Source: an uncultured Pelagibacteraceae bacterium (GTDB lineage: Bacteria; Pseudomonadota; Alphaproteobacteria; Pelagibacterales; AG-422-B15). Taken from it: 64,000 nt of DNA. The translations under genes and the position numbers were made by a program. Location of the stretch: the NCBI GenBank assembly GCA_902526005.1, contig CABZIW010000003.1, positions 1 to 64,000 of the forward strand, in the 5' to 3' direction. The stretch's first letter is position 1. Each line of letters opens with the position of its first letter. Positions 1 to 8,322 of this stretch are shown one piece after another. The notes beneath the pieces are model-generated. The model was not told the origin of the DNA and did no database searches. It saw only the letters and a program-made list of their open reading frames with translations.

Positions 1-195
1 CATCTCAGTCAGATCTGGCAATATAAGCCCTGCATCTTGCCATTCAGCATAGGCTAATGCAGTTGGGCCAATTTCGACACGATCGCCATCATTGATTGTT
101 CCATCGCCCAGATGCACCCCCTGGCTTGGGTCTATCTTATGATTATCGCTGTAGTAATTATTTATATTTGGTAATATTTTACGATTTATCTTCAT
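1..195 (-). CDS. dddP: M24-family enzyme, DddP-like DMSP lyase (N-terminus only, cut by window edge)
   Basis: Only the first 65 codons are visible; the gene runs off the left edge. It starts with an ATG at 195. The visible protein contains KIDPSQGVHLGDG and DRVEIGPTALAYAEW, which I recognise as the conserved N-terminal segment of DddP. DddP is a peptidase-M24-fold enzyme that splits dimethylsulfoniopropionate into DMS and acrylate in marine alphaproteobacteria. It lies 8 bp after the stop of the butyrobetaine hydroxylase-like gene on the same strand, so it is probably the last or a late gene of that operon. The metal-binding residues are outside the window, so another M24 peptidase of the same subfamily cannot be excluded. 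Confidence 0.55.
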   Translation of the reverse strand, partial: MKINRKILPNINNYYSDNHKIDPSQGVHLGDGTINDGDRVEIGPTALAYAEWQDAGLILPDLTEM

Positions 196-203
196 TTTAT
201 TAA

Positions 204-1346
204 TTAAGGATTAATTCTATTCAAATAATTTAATCTACCTACGATCTCATCCCTATCAATATAATATCCTTGGAGGTGTCTATTACCTGAATTGGCATCG
301 TATTCTTTTCTGCCATGCAAGACTCTTCTGTTATTAAAGCTAAAAATATCTCCAGCTTCTAATCTGAAATTGATTTCAAACATAGGGTCATGTAGCAATG
401 AAAGAAGTTTACGATATGCTTCATAGAAGCTATCCATAACTTCAGGACTGCAATCCATTATTCCCATATAAGCAACGCTGAACCGTATATCATTAAAATC
501 ATTGTTGTGATCTAGAGTAAATATGGGTTTATGCATTACTCTAATTGTGTTTGCGGTGTAATCTCTATTTACAAATTTTACAGGTGTATCAAGAAGAATC
601 TTGAAATATTCAGTAAAATTTTCTTTCATATAGCTTGCAACTTTAAATCCATCTAACGCAACTGATTCACCACCGGTTGCATCGTTTATTAAACAATGAA
701 GGAACTGGTAGCCAGGAGCAATTTCATAATATGGTAAGTCGATGTGATTTCTTAGAGCTGCAGCTGTATATGCTGAATTATTTGGATTAGGAATGTCGAT
801 TACTTCAAATGGTGTTTTAAAAAAAGTTTCTCTATGATGACTTATATTAGATAGAACATCAAAACCTGACTCTTTTTCAGTGGGTGCATTTTTTACAATT
901 GAAATGCCCTTATAGTGAAGTTGTTCTAACCATTTTTTTATTCCTTCATCTCCACTAATAATTTCTTGATAATCTATTTGAATATCTTCAAAATTTGATT
1001 GCATACTATTATCCCACAAAAAATAAGGTGAACTATATTTTTTCTTACTTTTCATCGTGTAACAGTTATGTCGAAGCCATTCGACGTCATAGTGACTTAT
1101 ATGGCCTCCTTCACTCCACTCAATCTCCAACTGCCCTTTATCATTTATTGTAAACGCTTTTGGGTAAATATTTTCTGAAACATTTAGCAAGTTAAAGGTT
1201 CTCTCCCTTGCAGTAGGGTGAACTTCTGATGGACAATTATCCCTTAACCATAAAAAATTAAATTTACTCTGCTCACCATCACTCCAATCAATTAGAATCG
1301 ATTTACCATTCTTTTTTAATGATGATATTGATGGATTCTCATTCAT
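204..1346 (-). CDS. gamma-butyrobetaine hydroxylase-like Fe(II)/2-oxoglutarate dioxygenase (TauD fold)
   Basis: 380 aa with the two-domain layout of gamma-butyrobetaine hydroxylase. An N-terminal DUF971-like domain (about residues 10-95) carries LRDNCPSEVHP, where family members bind zinc. A TauD/TfdA jelly-roll follows. The iron ligands are visible as H201-x-D203 (in NHIDLPYY) and H344 (in RVLHGRK), followed by the arginine that binds 2-oxoglutarate. The family hydroxylates gamma-butyrobetaine to L-carnitine. It sits 3 bp downstream of the carnitine dehydrogenase gene in the same operon, which supports the carnitine assignment. A related trimethylammonium substrate is possible, because a second paralogue lies at 6680-7774. 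Confidence 0.8.
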   Translation of the reverse strand: MNENPSISSLKKNGKSILIDWSDGEQSKFNFLWLRDNCPSEVHPTARERTFNLLNVSENIYPKAFTINDKGQLEIEWSEGGHISHYDVEWLRHNCYTMKSKKKYSSPYFLWDNSMQSNFEDIQIDYQEIISGDEGIKKWLEQLHYKGISIVKNAPTEKESGFDVLSNISHHRETFFKTPFEVIDIPNPNNSAYTAAALRNHIDLPYYEIAPGYQFLHCLINDATGGESVALDGFKVASYMKENFTEYFKILLDTPVKFVNRDYTANTIRVMHKPIFTLDHNNDFNDIRFSVAYMGIMDCSPEVMDSFYEAYRKLLSLLHDPMFEINFRLEAGDIFSFNNRRVLHGRKEYDANSGNRHLQGYYIDRDEIVGRLNYLNRINP

Positions 1347-1349
1347 ATC

Positions 1350-2324
1350 TTATTTAAATGTATTATATTTTCTGTCCCAATTCGGAAACTTACCTTTTTG
1401 ATTCTTATTTAAAGTTTTCATAATTTCAATCAAAAACAAATCTCTTTGTTTTTCTAATTCTTTAATATTGAATTTTCCTGCTTGTTTTTTTGTTCCTGAA
1501 ACCATTGCTTTTTTAAGTTTGTTGGTTAATTCAGGTGCTTTCAATTTTGTCCAAGGGAGTTTTAGTGCAGGACCAAATTGTTCCAGCATGTGTTTCATGC
1601 CAGTTTCTCCACCAGCTAAATGGAACGTTAAACAAACCCCCATAAAAGCCCATCTCAATCCAGGACCATAAACAATTGCATCATCAACTTCATCCGTTGA
1701 TGCTACCCCGTCATTTATAATATGCAAGGCTTCACGCCATAACGCTTCTTGTAGTCTGTCTGAAATATATCCTTCTATTTCTTTTTGAACAATAAGTGGT
1801 CGCATTCCAATATGTTCATATAATTTTTTTAATTTTTTAACACTTATATGACTAGTTTTCTTGCCAGCTACAATCTCTACTAGAGGTAATAAGTATACAG
1901 GATTAAATGGATGACCTATTAAAACTCTCTCAGGAAACTTGCAAGCCGATTGAATTTTTGATGGTAATAAGCCTGACGAACTAGATGCGATTATAACTCT
2001 CTTATCAACTAAATTATCAATTTGTTTGAGTATATTTTTTTTAATCTTTTCGTTTTCTGGTGCATTCTCTTGAACAAAAGTTGTATCCTTCAATGCACTA
2101 GGTAATTTTGAATAGACCTTAAGATTTCTTAATGAGGCATTTCTATTCAAACCGATTTTCTTTAAGCTTTTAAAAGCAGTTCGAACATTTATTTTTAGCT
2201 GCTCACGTGAAACACTATTAGGGTCATATGCTTTTACAGTATAACCTTTAGCTAGAAATCTTGCAGCCCAGCCTGCGCCAATTACTCCAGTACCCACAAT
2301 AGTGATGACTTTATTTTGTTTCAA
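1350..2324 (-). CDS. lcdH: L-carnitine dehydrogenase (3-hydroxyacyl-CoA dehydrogenase family)
   Basis: 324 aa. The N-terminal Rossmann motif [13 protein letters not shown] with an acidic residue after beta-2 (AYDPN) indicates NAD. The segments ASSSSGL and [14 protein letters not shown] are typical of 3-hydroxyacyl-CoA dehydrogenase relatives, and the length fits L-carnitine dehydrogenase, which oxidises L-carnitine to 3-dehydrocarnitine. Its start overlaps the stop of the BKACE gene by 4 bp (ATGA), a translationally coupled arrangement. BKACE is the enzyme that would consume the product. The main alternative is another short-chain hydroxyacyl dehydrogenase, but the neighbours strongly favour carnitine. 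Confidence 0.85.
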   Translation of the reverse strand: MKQNKVITIVGTGVIGAGWAARFLAKGYTVKAYDPNSVSREQLKINVRTAFKSLKKIGLNRNASLRNLKVYSKLPSALKDTTFVQENAPENEKIKKNILKQIDNLVDKRVIIASSSSGLLPSKIQSACKFPERVLIGHPFNPVYLLPLVEIVAGKKTSHISVKKLKKLYEHIGMRPLIVQKEIEGYISDRLQEALWREALHIINDGVASTDEVDDAIVYGPGLRWAFMGVCLTFHLAGGETGMKHMLEQFGPALKLPWTKLKAPELTNKLKKAMVSGTKKQAGKFNIKELEKQRDLFLIEIMKTLNKNQKGKFPNWDRKYNTFK

Positions 2325-3205
2325 ACTTTAAGCCCAAGTTTTTTTCTGGCTTCATCTGGCCCCATCACATTTGCACCAAGATTATTAATTATTGTCGTCG
2401 CTTTTTCAACAAGTTGACCGTTTGAAGCGTATACACCTTTTTCAAGATATAGGTTGTCTTCAAGACCAACTCTAACATTGCCCCCCAAAAGAACCGCTTG
2501 AGCAACCATCGGCATTTGATGAACCCCAATTCCAAAAGCTGCCCAGTTACTGCCCGATGGTAGCATGTCTACCATGTTTTTCATTGAACTGGTATTAGCC
2601 GGTGCCCCATAGGGAATGCCAAGACAAATTTGAAATAGAGGAGGGCTGTCAAGCAACCCCTCATCGTACATTTGATTTGCAAACCACATATGCCCTGTAT
2701 CAAAAACTTCTAACTCCGGTTTTACGCCTAATTCTTGTATTCTTTTTGCACCAATTCTTAATTGTTCAGGAGTACTAACATAAATCATGTTGCCATCACC
2801 AAAATTAAGAGTTCCACAATCAAGGGAACATATATCTGGTAATATTTCTTCAACGTGACTTAGTCGTTCAATCGCATTAACAAAATCAGTATTAGGTCCG
2901 AACTTTAATAGATCATCCTCAGGTCCAATTTCTATATCACCGCCCATACCACTGGTAAGATTTATTATGACATTTGTGCCACTATCTTTTATGCGGCTCA
3001 CAACCTCTTTATAAAGCTCATCGTCTCTTGATCCCTTTCCTGTATTTAAATCTCTGACATGGATATGCGCTATAGCAGCTCCAGCTGACGCTGCTTCAAT
3101 TGCTGCATTAGCAATTTGCTCTGGCGTCACCGGTATGTTTGGATGTTTGTTGACTGTATCTCCTGATCCAGTAACAGCACATGAAATAATGACGTCTCTG
3201 TTCAT
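2321..3205 (-). CDS. BKACE family beta-keto acid cleavage enzyme (3-dehydrocarnitine:acetyl-CoA trimethylamine transferase type)
   Basis: 294 aa of the DUF849/BKACE family, a TIM barrel. Visible hallmarks are the N-terminal [10 protein letters not shown], the zinc-binding HIHVRD, and [27 protein letters not shown] near the C-terminus, here noted in pieces because it is one continuous conserved block. The family condenses a beta-keto acid with acetyl-CoA to give acetoacetate and a new CoA ester. With dehydrocarnitine the products are acetoacetate and betainyl-CoA, which yields glycine betaine. It is the first gene of the leftward operon and overlaps the carnitine dehydrogenase gene. An acetoacetyl-CoA synthetase sits in the divergent operon, matching the expected by-product. 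Confidence 0.85.
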   Translation of the reverse strand: MNRDVIISCAVTGSGDTVNKHPNIPVTPEQIANAAIEAASAGAAIAHIHVRDLNTGKGSRDDELYKEVVSRIKDSGTNVIINLTSGMGGDIEIGPEDDLLKFGPNTDFVNAIERLSHVEEILPDICSLDCGTLNFGDGNMIYVSTPEQLRIGAKRIQELGVKPELEVFDTGHMWFANQMYDEGLLDSPPLFQICLGIPYGAPANTSSMKNMVDMLPSGSNWAAFGIGVHQMPMVAQAVLLGGNVRVGLEDNLYLEKGVYASNGQLVEKATTIINNLGANVMGPDEARKKLGLKV

Positions 3206-3243
3206 ATTCCTTTACTAGTGAAAAAAAATTAATTTACAATTAC

Positions 3244-3257
3244 CATACTATAGTATG
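3244..3257. promoter_or_regulatory. Perfect 14-bp palindrome in the shared divergent promoter
   Basis: CATACTATAGTATG reads the same on both strands. It lies in the only gap (67 bp) between the divergent BKACE and aldehyde dehydrogenase genes, 15 bp before the rightward ATG. Its centre contains TATAGT on each strand, so it could be an operator lying on overlapping -10 elements, or a symmetric -10 that fires in both directions. No regulator gene is in the window. The palindrome is seen directly; its function is inferred. Confidence 0.45.
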
Positions 3258-3272
3258 TAATCATCATCTGAA

Positions 3273-4697
3273 ATGCAAAATCTACAAAAATTTTATATTG
3301 ATGGTCAATGGGTAGCGCCACAATCTAGTAAAAAAATGCCTGTCGTAAATCCAGCCACAGAGGAAGTTATCGGTGAAGTCATATTAGGTAATGAAGAAGA
3401 TGTAAATATCGCAGTAAAAGCCGCTAAAAATGCATTTATGAGTTTTTCAAAAACTTCTAAAGAAGAGAGAATGAATATTTTGAAAAATATACGAAAAATT
3501 TCAGAAGAAAGATTTGATGACTTAGCTGATGCTATGACAATGGAGATGGGTGCACCAAGAAAAATGTCACGTGAAGCCCAAGCTGATGCAGCTATAGGTC
3601 ATTTGGATGGTTTTATTAGTGCATTAGAAAAACATGAAGAAAAAATTGAGTTATCCAATACAGATATTTTATTAAAAGAACCAATTGGAGTATGTGGTCT
3701 AATCACTCCATGGAATTGGCCAATAAACCAAATCACATTAAAAGTTTTGCCAGTCATTGCAACCGGCTGTACTTGTATTTTAAAACCATCAGAACATACG
3801 CCATTATCAGCAATGGTTTATGCCGAAATACTAGATAAAGCTGGTGTCCCTGCAGGTGTTTTCAATTTAGTTCATGGTGATGGCGAGGGTGTGGGCATAG
3901 CCATGTCAAGACATCCAGATATTGAGATGATGTCGTTTACCGGCTCTAAAAGAGGCGGAAAGTCGGTTACAATAGAGTCAGCTGAAACTGTCAAAAAAGT
4001 TACACTTGAGCTTGGAGGCAAGTCACCAAATTTAGTTTTTGCAGATTGTGATCTTGAGGAAAAAGTAACCGCATCTGTAAATGAATGTATGTTTAACACC
4101 GGACAATCATGTGACGCTCCTACCAGATTACTGGTTGAAAAAAAATGCTACGATGAAGTCGTTACAATTGCAAAAAAGGCGGCTGAAGAAATAAAAGTTG
4201 GAGACCCACAAGAGGATGGAGATCATCTAGGACCTTTATTTGATAAAATCCAATTTGATAGAGTCCAAAACATGATTCAGGTAGGAATAGATGAAGGTGC
4301 CGAGCTGCTTGTTGGTGGACTGGGTAAACCTGAGGGGTTAGAAAAAGGTTGGTTTACTAAACCAACTATATTCATAAATGTTAATAACAGCATGCGAGTA
4401 GCTCAAGAAGAGATTTTTGGCCCCGTACTTGTAATAATTCCATTTGAAGATGAAAAAGAAGCTATTGAAATAGCTAATGACACACCTTACGGACTTGCCG
4501 CATATTTACAAACAGGCGACACCGAAAGGGCAGAAAGAGTTTCAAGACAACTTAGAGCTGGCGGTGTACATGTAAACGGAGGCGGTTATAACTATGGCTC
4601 TCCTTTTGGCGGTTATAAAGAGTCTGGAAACGGCCGCGAAGGCGGTGATATGGGGCTTGAAGACTATCTTGAAACAAAAGCATTACATATTGCTTAA
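3273..4697 (+). CDS. NAD(P)-dependent aldehyde dehydrogenase
   Basis: 474 aa, full length for the aldehyde dehydrogenase superfamily. Cofactor segments include PWNWPIN, KPSEHTP and SFTGSKRGG. The general base is E246 (in LELGGKSPN) and the catalytic nucleophile C280 (in NTGQSCDAPT). It heads the rightward operon, opposite the carnitine genes. In this context it may oxidise 4-trimethylaminobutyraldehyde to gamma-butyrobetaine or another amine-derived aldehyde, but sequence alone does not fix the substrate. The QSCDAPT context around the cysteine differs from classical betaine aldehyde dehydrogenases. Confidence 0.85.
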   Translation: MQNLQKFYIDGQWVAPQSSKKMPVVNPATEEVIGEVILGNEEDVNIAVKAAKNAFMSFSKTSKEERMNILKNIRKISEERFDDLADAMTMEMGAPRKMSREAQADAAIGHLDGFISALEKHEEKIELSNTDILLKEPIGVCGLITPWNWPINQITLKVLPVIATGCTCILKPSEHTPLSAMVYAEILDKAGVPAGVFNLVHGDGEGVGIAMSRHPDIEMMSFTGSKRGGKSVTIESAETVKKVTLELGGKSPNLVFADCDLEEKVTASVNECMFNTGQSCDAPTRLLVEKKCYDEVVTIAKKAAEEIKVGDPQEDGDHLGPLFDKIQFDRVQNMIQVGIDEGAELLVGGLGKPEGLEKGWFTKPTIFINVNNSMRVAQEEIFGPVLVIIPFEDEKEAIEIANDTPYGLAAYLQTGDTERAERVSRQLRAGGVHVNGGGYNYGSPFGGYKESGNGREGGDMGLEDYLETKALHIA

Positions 4698-4722
4698 AAT
4701 TTAATTTAAAGCAGTAAAATTT

Positions 4723-6663
4723 ATGGAAAAATTACTGTGGCAAGCCTCCGAAAAAAGAAGAAAACAATCTAATTTAATAAAATACCATCGTTATCTTAAA
4801 AAAAACTATTCGATAAATTTTGATTATGAATATGACTCCTTATTCAACTGGAGTATAGCAAAGCCTAATTTATTTTGGACAAGTCTTTTGAGTTATTTAG
4901 ATATAAACTATAGCGGCAATGAAAACCCTGCTATTAGTGAAAGTGAAAATATTTATGACAAGAAATTTTTTCCAAACTTAAAGCTTAGCTATAGTGAAAA
5001 TATCATTAATAATTTAAATTCTATTCCTATACTCTATGTAAATGAAATTGGATTTAAAAAATATTACAGCAAAGAAGAAGTTATTCATAAAGTAAATTTA
5101 GTTGCTAAATATTTGAAATCTATTGGTATTAAAAAGGGCGATAGAGTTGTAGGCATTGTAACTAATAATGCAGAAACATTGATTTCATTTCTTGCAGTAA
5201 ATTCAATTGGTGCGGTATGGTCTTCTTGTTCACCGGATTTTGGTGAACAGGCTATATTAGATAGGTTTAGTCAAATAGAGCCCAAAATTTTATTTTATTC
5301 CAGCAACTATATGTATGGAGGAAAGAAATTTAAAATTTTAGAAAAAATAAAAAATGTTGAGAGTAAGCTTAATACATTGGAAGTGTCCATATGCATTGAT
5401 TATTCTCAAAAAGACAAAAGTTTTATCGATGAAAAATTAAATTTTTTTGAAGAAAACAATAGAGAATTGAGTGCGCTCTCTTTTGAAAGATGTCAGTTTA
5501 ATGACCCAATGTATATATTGTATTCCAGCGGTACAACTGGAAAACCAAAATGTATTGTACATAATACTGGAGGTCCATTAATCCAACATTTAAAAGAACA
5601 GCAACTTCACTGTGAAATTTGTGAAGACGATAAGCTTTTCTATTTTACTACTTGTGGATGGATGATGTGGAATTGGCTTATTTCTGGTCTTGCTTCTAAG
5701 GCAACAGTTGTTCTTTATGAGGGGTCTCCTTTTTTTCCACATCAGGACTCACTTTTTAAAGTGGCGGAAGAAGAGGAAATTACTTGTTTTGGTACAAGCG
5801 CAAAGTTTATTGATGCGCTAAGAAATAGCCAAATTCAAATTTCAAATAAATATAAACTATCAAAATTAAAAACAATTTTAAGCACTGGATCACCACTAGT
5901 TAGTGAGAGTTTTAATTATGTTTATAGCAATATTAAGCAAGACGTACATTTAGCCTCTATTAGTGGCGGTACTGATATTGTTTCATGTTTTGTTGGAGGA
6001 GATCCAACCGGTGCAGTATTTTCAGGAGAAATTCAATGTGAATGTTTAGGAGTCGATGTTGATATATTTAATGAAGATGGGGTTAGTACTCAGCAAAAAG
6101 GAGAACTAGTCTGCAAATCAGCAATTCCTTCAATGCCAATTGGATTCTGGGATGATATTAATAAAGAAAAATATATAAATTCATATTTTTCAAAATTTCC
6201 CAATATTTGGACACAAGGTGACTATGCAATCAAAACAGCAAATAAGGGTTTCATAATCTTTGGGCGCTCCGACTCAACTCTCAATCCTGGAGGTATTAGA
6301 ATTGGTACTGCAGAAATATATAGGTCTGTTGAAAAACTAGAAGATATCAATGAATCGATTGTGGTTGGGCAAGAATGGAATGATGATGTCAGAATTATTT
6401 TATTTATAACCCTTAAAGCCAAAAGTCATCTAAATGATAAATTAGTTGCTGATATTAAGGAAAATATTAAAAATTCAACTTCCATCAGACATGTGCCCGC
6501 AAAGATTATTCAAGTTACTGATATTCCAAGAACTCGGAGCGGTAAGATAGCTGAATTGACTGTAAGAGATATTATAAACGGTAAAAAAGTTAAAAATATG
6601 GAAGCTCTTGCAAATCCAGAATGTCTTACAGAATATGAAAATATTGAAGAATTAGACTATTAA
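4723..6663 (+). CDS. aacS: acetoacetyl-CoA synthetase (acetoacetate-CoA ligase)
   Basis: 646 aa, the usual length for AacS. The N-terminus (WQASEKRRKQSNL) matches this subfamily. The P-loop YSSGTTGKPK starts near residue 267, the adenylate motif is GRSDSTLNPGG, and the catalytic lysine lies in RTRSGKIAE. It activates acetoacetate with ATP and CoA so that carbon can enter thiolysis to acetyl-CoA. Acetoacetate is the expected by-product of the BKACE enzyme encoded across the divergent promoter, so the pair forms a closed recovery loop. It follows the aldehyde dehydrogenase by 25 bp in one operon. Confidence 0.88.
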   Translation: MEKLLWQASEKRRKQSNLIKYHRYLKKNYSINFDYEYDSLFNWSIAKPNLFWTSLLSYLDINYSGNENPAISESENIYDKKFFPNLKLSYSENIINNLNSIPILYVNEIGFKKYYSKEEVIHKVNLVAKYLKSIGIKKGDRVVGIVTNNAETLISFLAVNSIGAVWSSCSPDFGEQAILDRFSQIEPKILFYSSNYMYGGKKFKILEKIKNVESKLNTLEVSICIDYSQKDKSFIDEKLNFFEENNRELSALSFERCQFNDPMYILYSSGTTGKPKCIVHNTGGPLIQHLKEQQLHCEICEDDKLFYFTTCGWMMWNWLISGLASKATVVLYEGSPFFPHQDSLFKVAEEEEITCFGTSAKFIDALRNSQIQISNKYKLSKLKTILSTGSPLVSESFNYVYSNIKQDVHLASISGGTDIVSCFVGGDPTGAVFSGEIQCECLGVDVDIFNEDGVSTQQKGELVCKSAIPSMPIGFWDDINKEKYINSYFSKFPNIWTQGDYAIKTANKGFIIFGRSDSTLNPGGIRIGTAEIYRSVEKLEDINESIVVGQEWNDDVRIILFITLKAKSHLNDKLVADIKENIKNSTSIRHVPAKIIQVTDIPRTRSGKIAELTVRDIINGKKVKNMEALANPECLTEYENIEELDY

Positions 6664-6679
6664 TCATATATTTTCAATT

Positions 6680-7774
6680 ATGAAGCTAGATTTTGACTCA
6701 AAAGAATTAAGAGTATTTGATAAAGAGGAAATTTTTAAAATACATCCCTTGTGGATACGGGAACGTTCAATTGAAAAAGGGGAAGTTGATCAAAATTCTT
6801 TCCAAAGATTATATGATCCTGAAAAGATTAAACCAGATTTGCAAATAAAGAATGCTCAGCTGCTAGCAGATAACAAAATGCGCGTAGAATTTTCTGATAA
6901 CCATAGTGCAACTTATTGTTTAGATAAATTAATAACAGAAATTACAAGATCAAATGTCCTACCGCAAAAGATTTACTGGGATAAAAATGATGCTGAGTTA
7001 AAAAAATTTAGTTTTGCCTATGGAGCAAACGAAAGTCAGCAATTGTTTGAAATTTTAAAATTTTATCATCAGTATGGTTACGTTGTAGTTGAAGATTTGC
7101 CAGCTAAGGATGGAGAAGTTATAAAATTTGCTGAAAAAATTGGGTTTATTCGAGAAACTAATTTTGGAAAGCTATTTAATGTGAGGTCACAAAAACAACC
7201 TAATGACTTGGCTTATACATCCATCGAATTAGAGTCGCATACTGATAATCCCTACAGAAAACCAGTACCATCAATTCAGTTTTTATTTTGTATTGAAAAC
7301 AGTTGCAAAGGTGGAGACTCCACAGTTGTAGATGGTTTCAAAGTTGCAGAGGATCTAAAAAAAGAAAATCCACAAGCTTTTAATATTCTAGTAAATACTC
7401 TAATAAATTATAAATTTGAAGATAATGATGCTATTTTAGAAAAAACTGGAAAAATTATAAAATTAAGTGCTAGAGGAGAACTCAAACAAATAAAATATAG
7501 TAATAGATTAGACTTTGTATTTTACGATGAGCCAAAGGTTTTGGAAGAATTTTATGCTGCTAAAAGAGTTATGCATCAAATGATCAATTCAAATAAATAT
7601 ATATTACAATTTCATTTAGAGCCTGGTAACTTATTAATTATGAATAATTACAGAACTTTACATGGAAGACGGAGCTACAATACATCTGAAGGAAGTCGGT
7701 GGCTTCAAGGGCTGTATATTGACCATGACTCTGCCGAAAGTAAATATAAACTCCTCTCCAAGGAAGTAGAATGA
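6680..7774 (+). CDS. second gamma-butyrobetaine hydroxylase-like (TmpA-like?) Fe(II)/2OG dioxygenase
   Basis: 364 aa, a TauD/TfdA-type dioxygenase with a degenerate N-terminal DUF971-like domain (WIRERSIEKGEVD in place of the usual LRDNC segment, so the zinc cysteines look lost). Iron ligands are H187-x-D189 (in LESHTDNPY) and H328 (in RTLHGRR). It overlaps the following HD-domain gene by 4 bp (ATGA). A butyrobetaine-hydroxylase-like oxygenase coupled to an HD protein recalls TmpA/TmpB and PhnY/PhnZ, where the oxygenase hydroxylates a phosphonate that the HD oxygenase then cleaves. Substrate is unproven; butyrobetaine or another trimethylammonium compound is equally possible. Confidence 0.75.
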   Translation: MKLDFDSKELRVFDKEEIFKIHPLWIRERSIEKGEVDQNSFQRLYDPEKIKPDLQIKNAQLLADNKMRVEFSDNHSATYCLDKLITEITRSNVLPQKIYWDKNDAELKKFSFAYGANESQQLFEILKFYHQYGYVVVEDLPAKDGEVIKFAEKIGFIRETNFGKLFNVRSQKQPNDLAYTSIELESHTDNPYRKPVPSIQFLFCIENSCKGGDSTVVDGFKVAEDLKKENPQAFNILVNTLINYKFEDNDAILEKTGKIIKLSARGELKQIKYSNRLDFVFYDEPKVLEEFYAAKRVMHQMINSNKYILQFHLEPGNLLIMNNYRTLHGRRSYNTSEGSRWLQGLYIDHDSAESKYKLLSKEVE

Positions 7775-8322
7775 AGACAGTCAAGTTTACTGAAATGAAA
7801 AAAGGATCAAAAGAAGATTATGAACTTTTGGCTGAATATGAAAAAAACTACATAAATGAACTTCCTGATCGAATTTTAGAATCATTAAAAAACTTAGATA
7901 ATTCAGTGGACGGGTACCAAGTGACAAGACTTGAGCATTCTTTGCAATCAGCAACCAGAGCTGAAAAAGATGGGGCAGATGAAGAAATGATTGTTGCTAC
8001 ATTGTTGCATGATATAGGAGATAGTCTTGCTCCATACAATCACAGTCAACTCATAGCTGCTGTTTTAAGACCGTATGTTTCTGAAAAGGTTCATTGGATT
8101 ATGTTGCATCATGGGCTTTTTCAAGAATATTATTATGCTCATCATTTAGGTAAAGATAGAAATTCACGAGATAAATTTAAGGATCATCCATACTATCAAG
8201 ATGCGGTCGACTTCTGTGAAAAGTGGGATCAAAAATCTTTTGATCCTAATTATGAGTCCTTCCCGTTAGATCATTTCGAACCAATGGTGAGAAGATTATT
8301 TTCTAAAGAGCCAAATTTTTAA
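7771..8322 (+). CDS. HD-domain protein, possible PhnZ/TmpB-like diiron oxygenase or phosphohydrolase
   Basis: 183 aa, COG4341-like HD-domain protein. Likely metal ligands are H56 (LEHSLQ), H80-D81 (LLHDIGD), H91 (YNHSQL) and H113/H114 (MLHHG), a spacing that fits a dinuclear HD site. LEHSLQSA and GADEEMIVATLLHDIG closely resemble my recollection of PhnZ, the oxygenative phosphonate-cleaving HD enzyme. The Tyr/Glu pair that I recall as gating the PhnZ active site does not align: V46 and Y49 occupy those places. It is translationally coupled to the preceding 2OG dioxygenase. Its stop interleaves with the stop of the convergent synthase gene. An ordinary nucleotide phosphohydrolase remains possible. 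Confidence 0.7.
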   Translation: MKTVKFTEMKKGSKEDYELLAEYEKNYINELPDRILESLKNLDNSVDGYQVTRLEHSLQSATRAEKDGADEEMIVATLLHDIGDSLAPYNHSQLIAAVLRPYVSEKVHWIMLHHGLFQEYYYAHHLGKDRNSRDKFKDHPYYQDAVDFCEKWDQKSFDPNYESFPLDHFEPMVRRLFSKEPNF

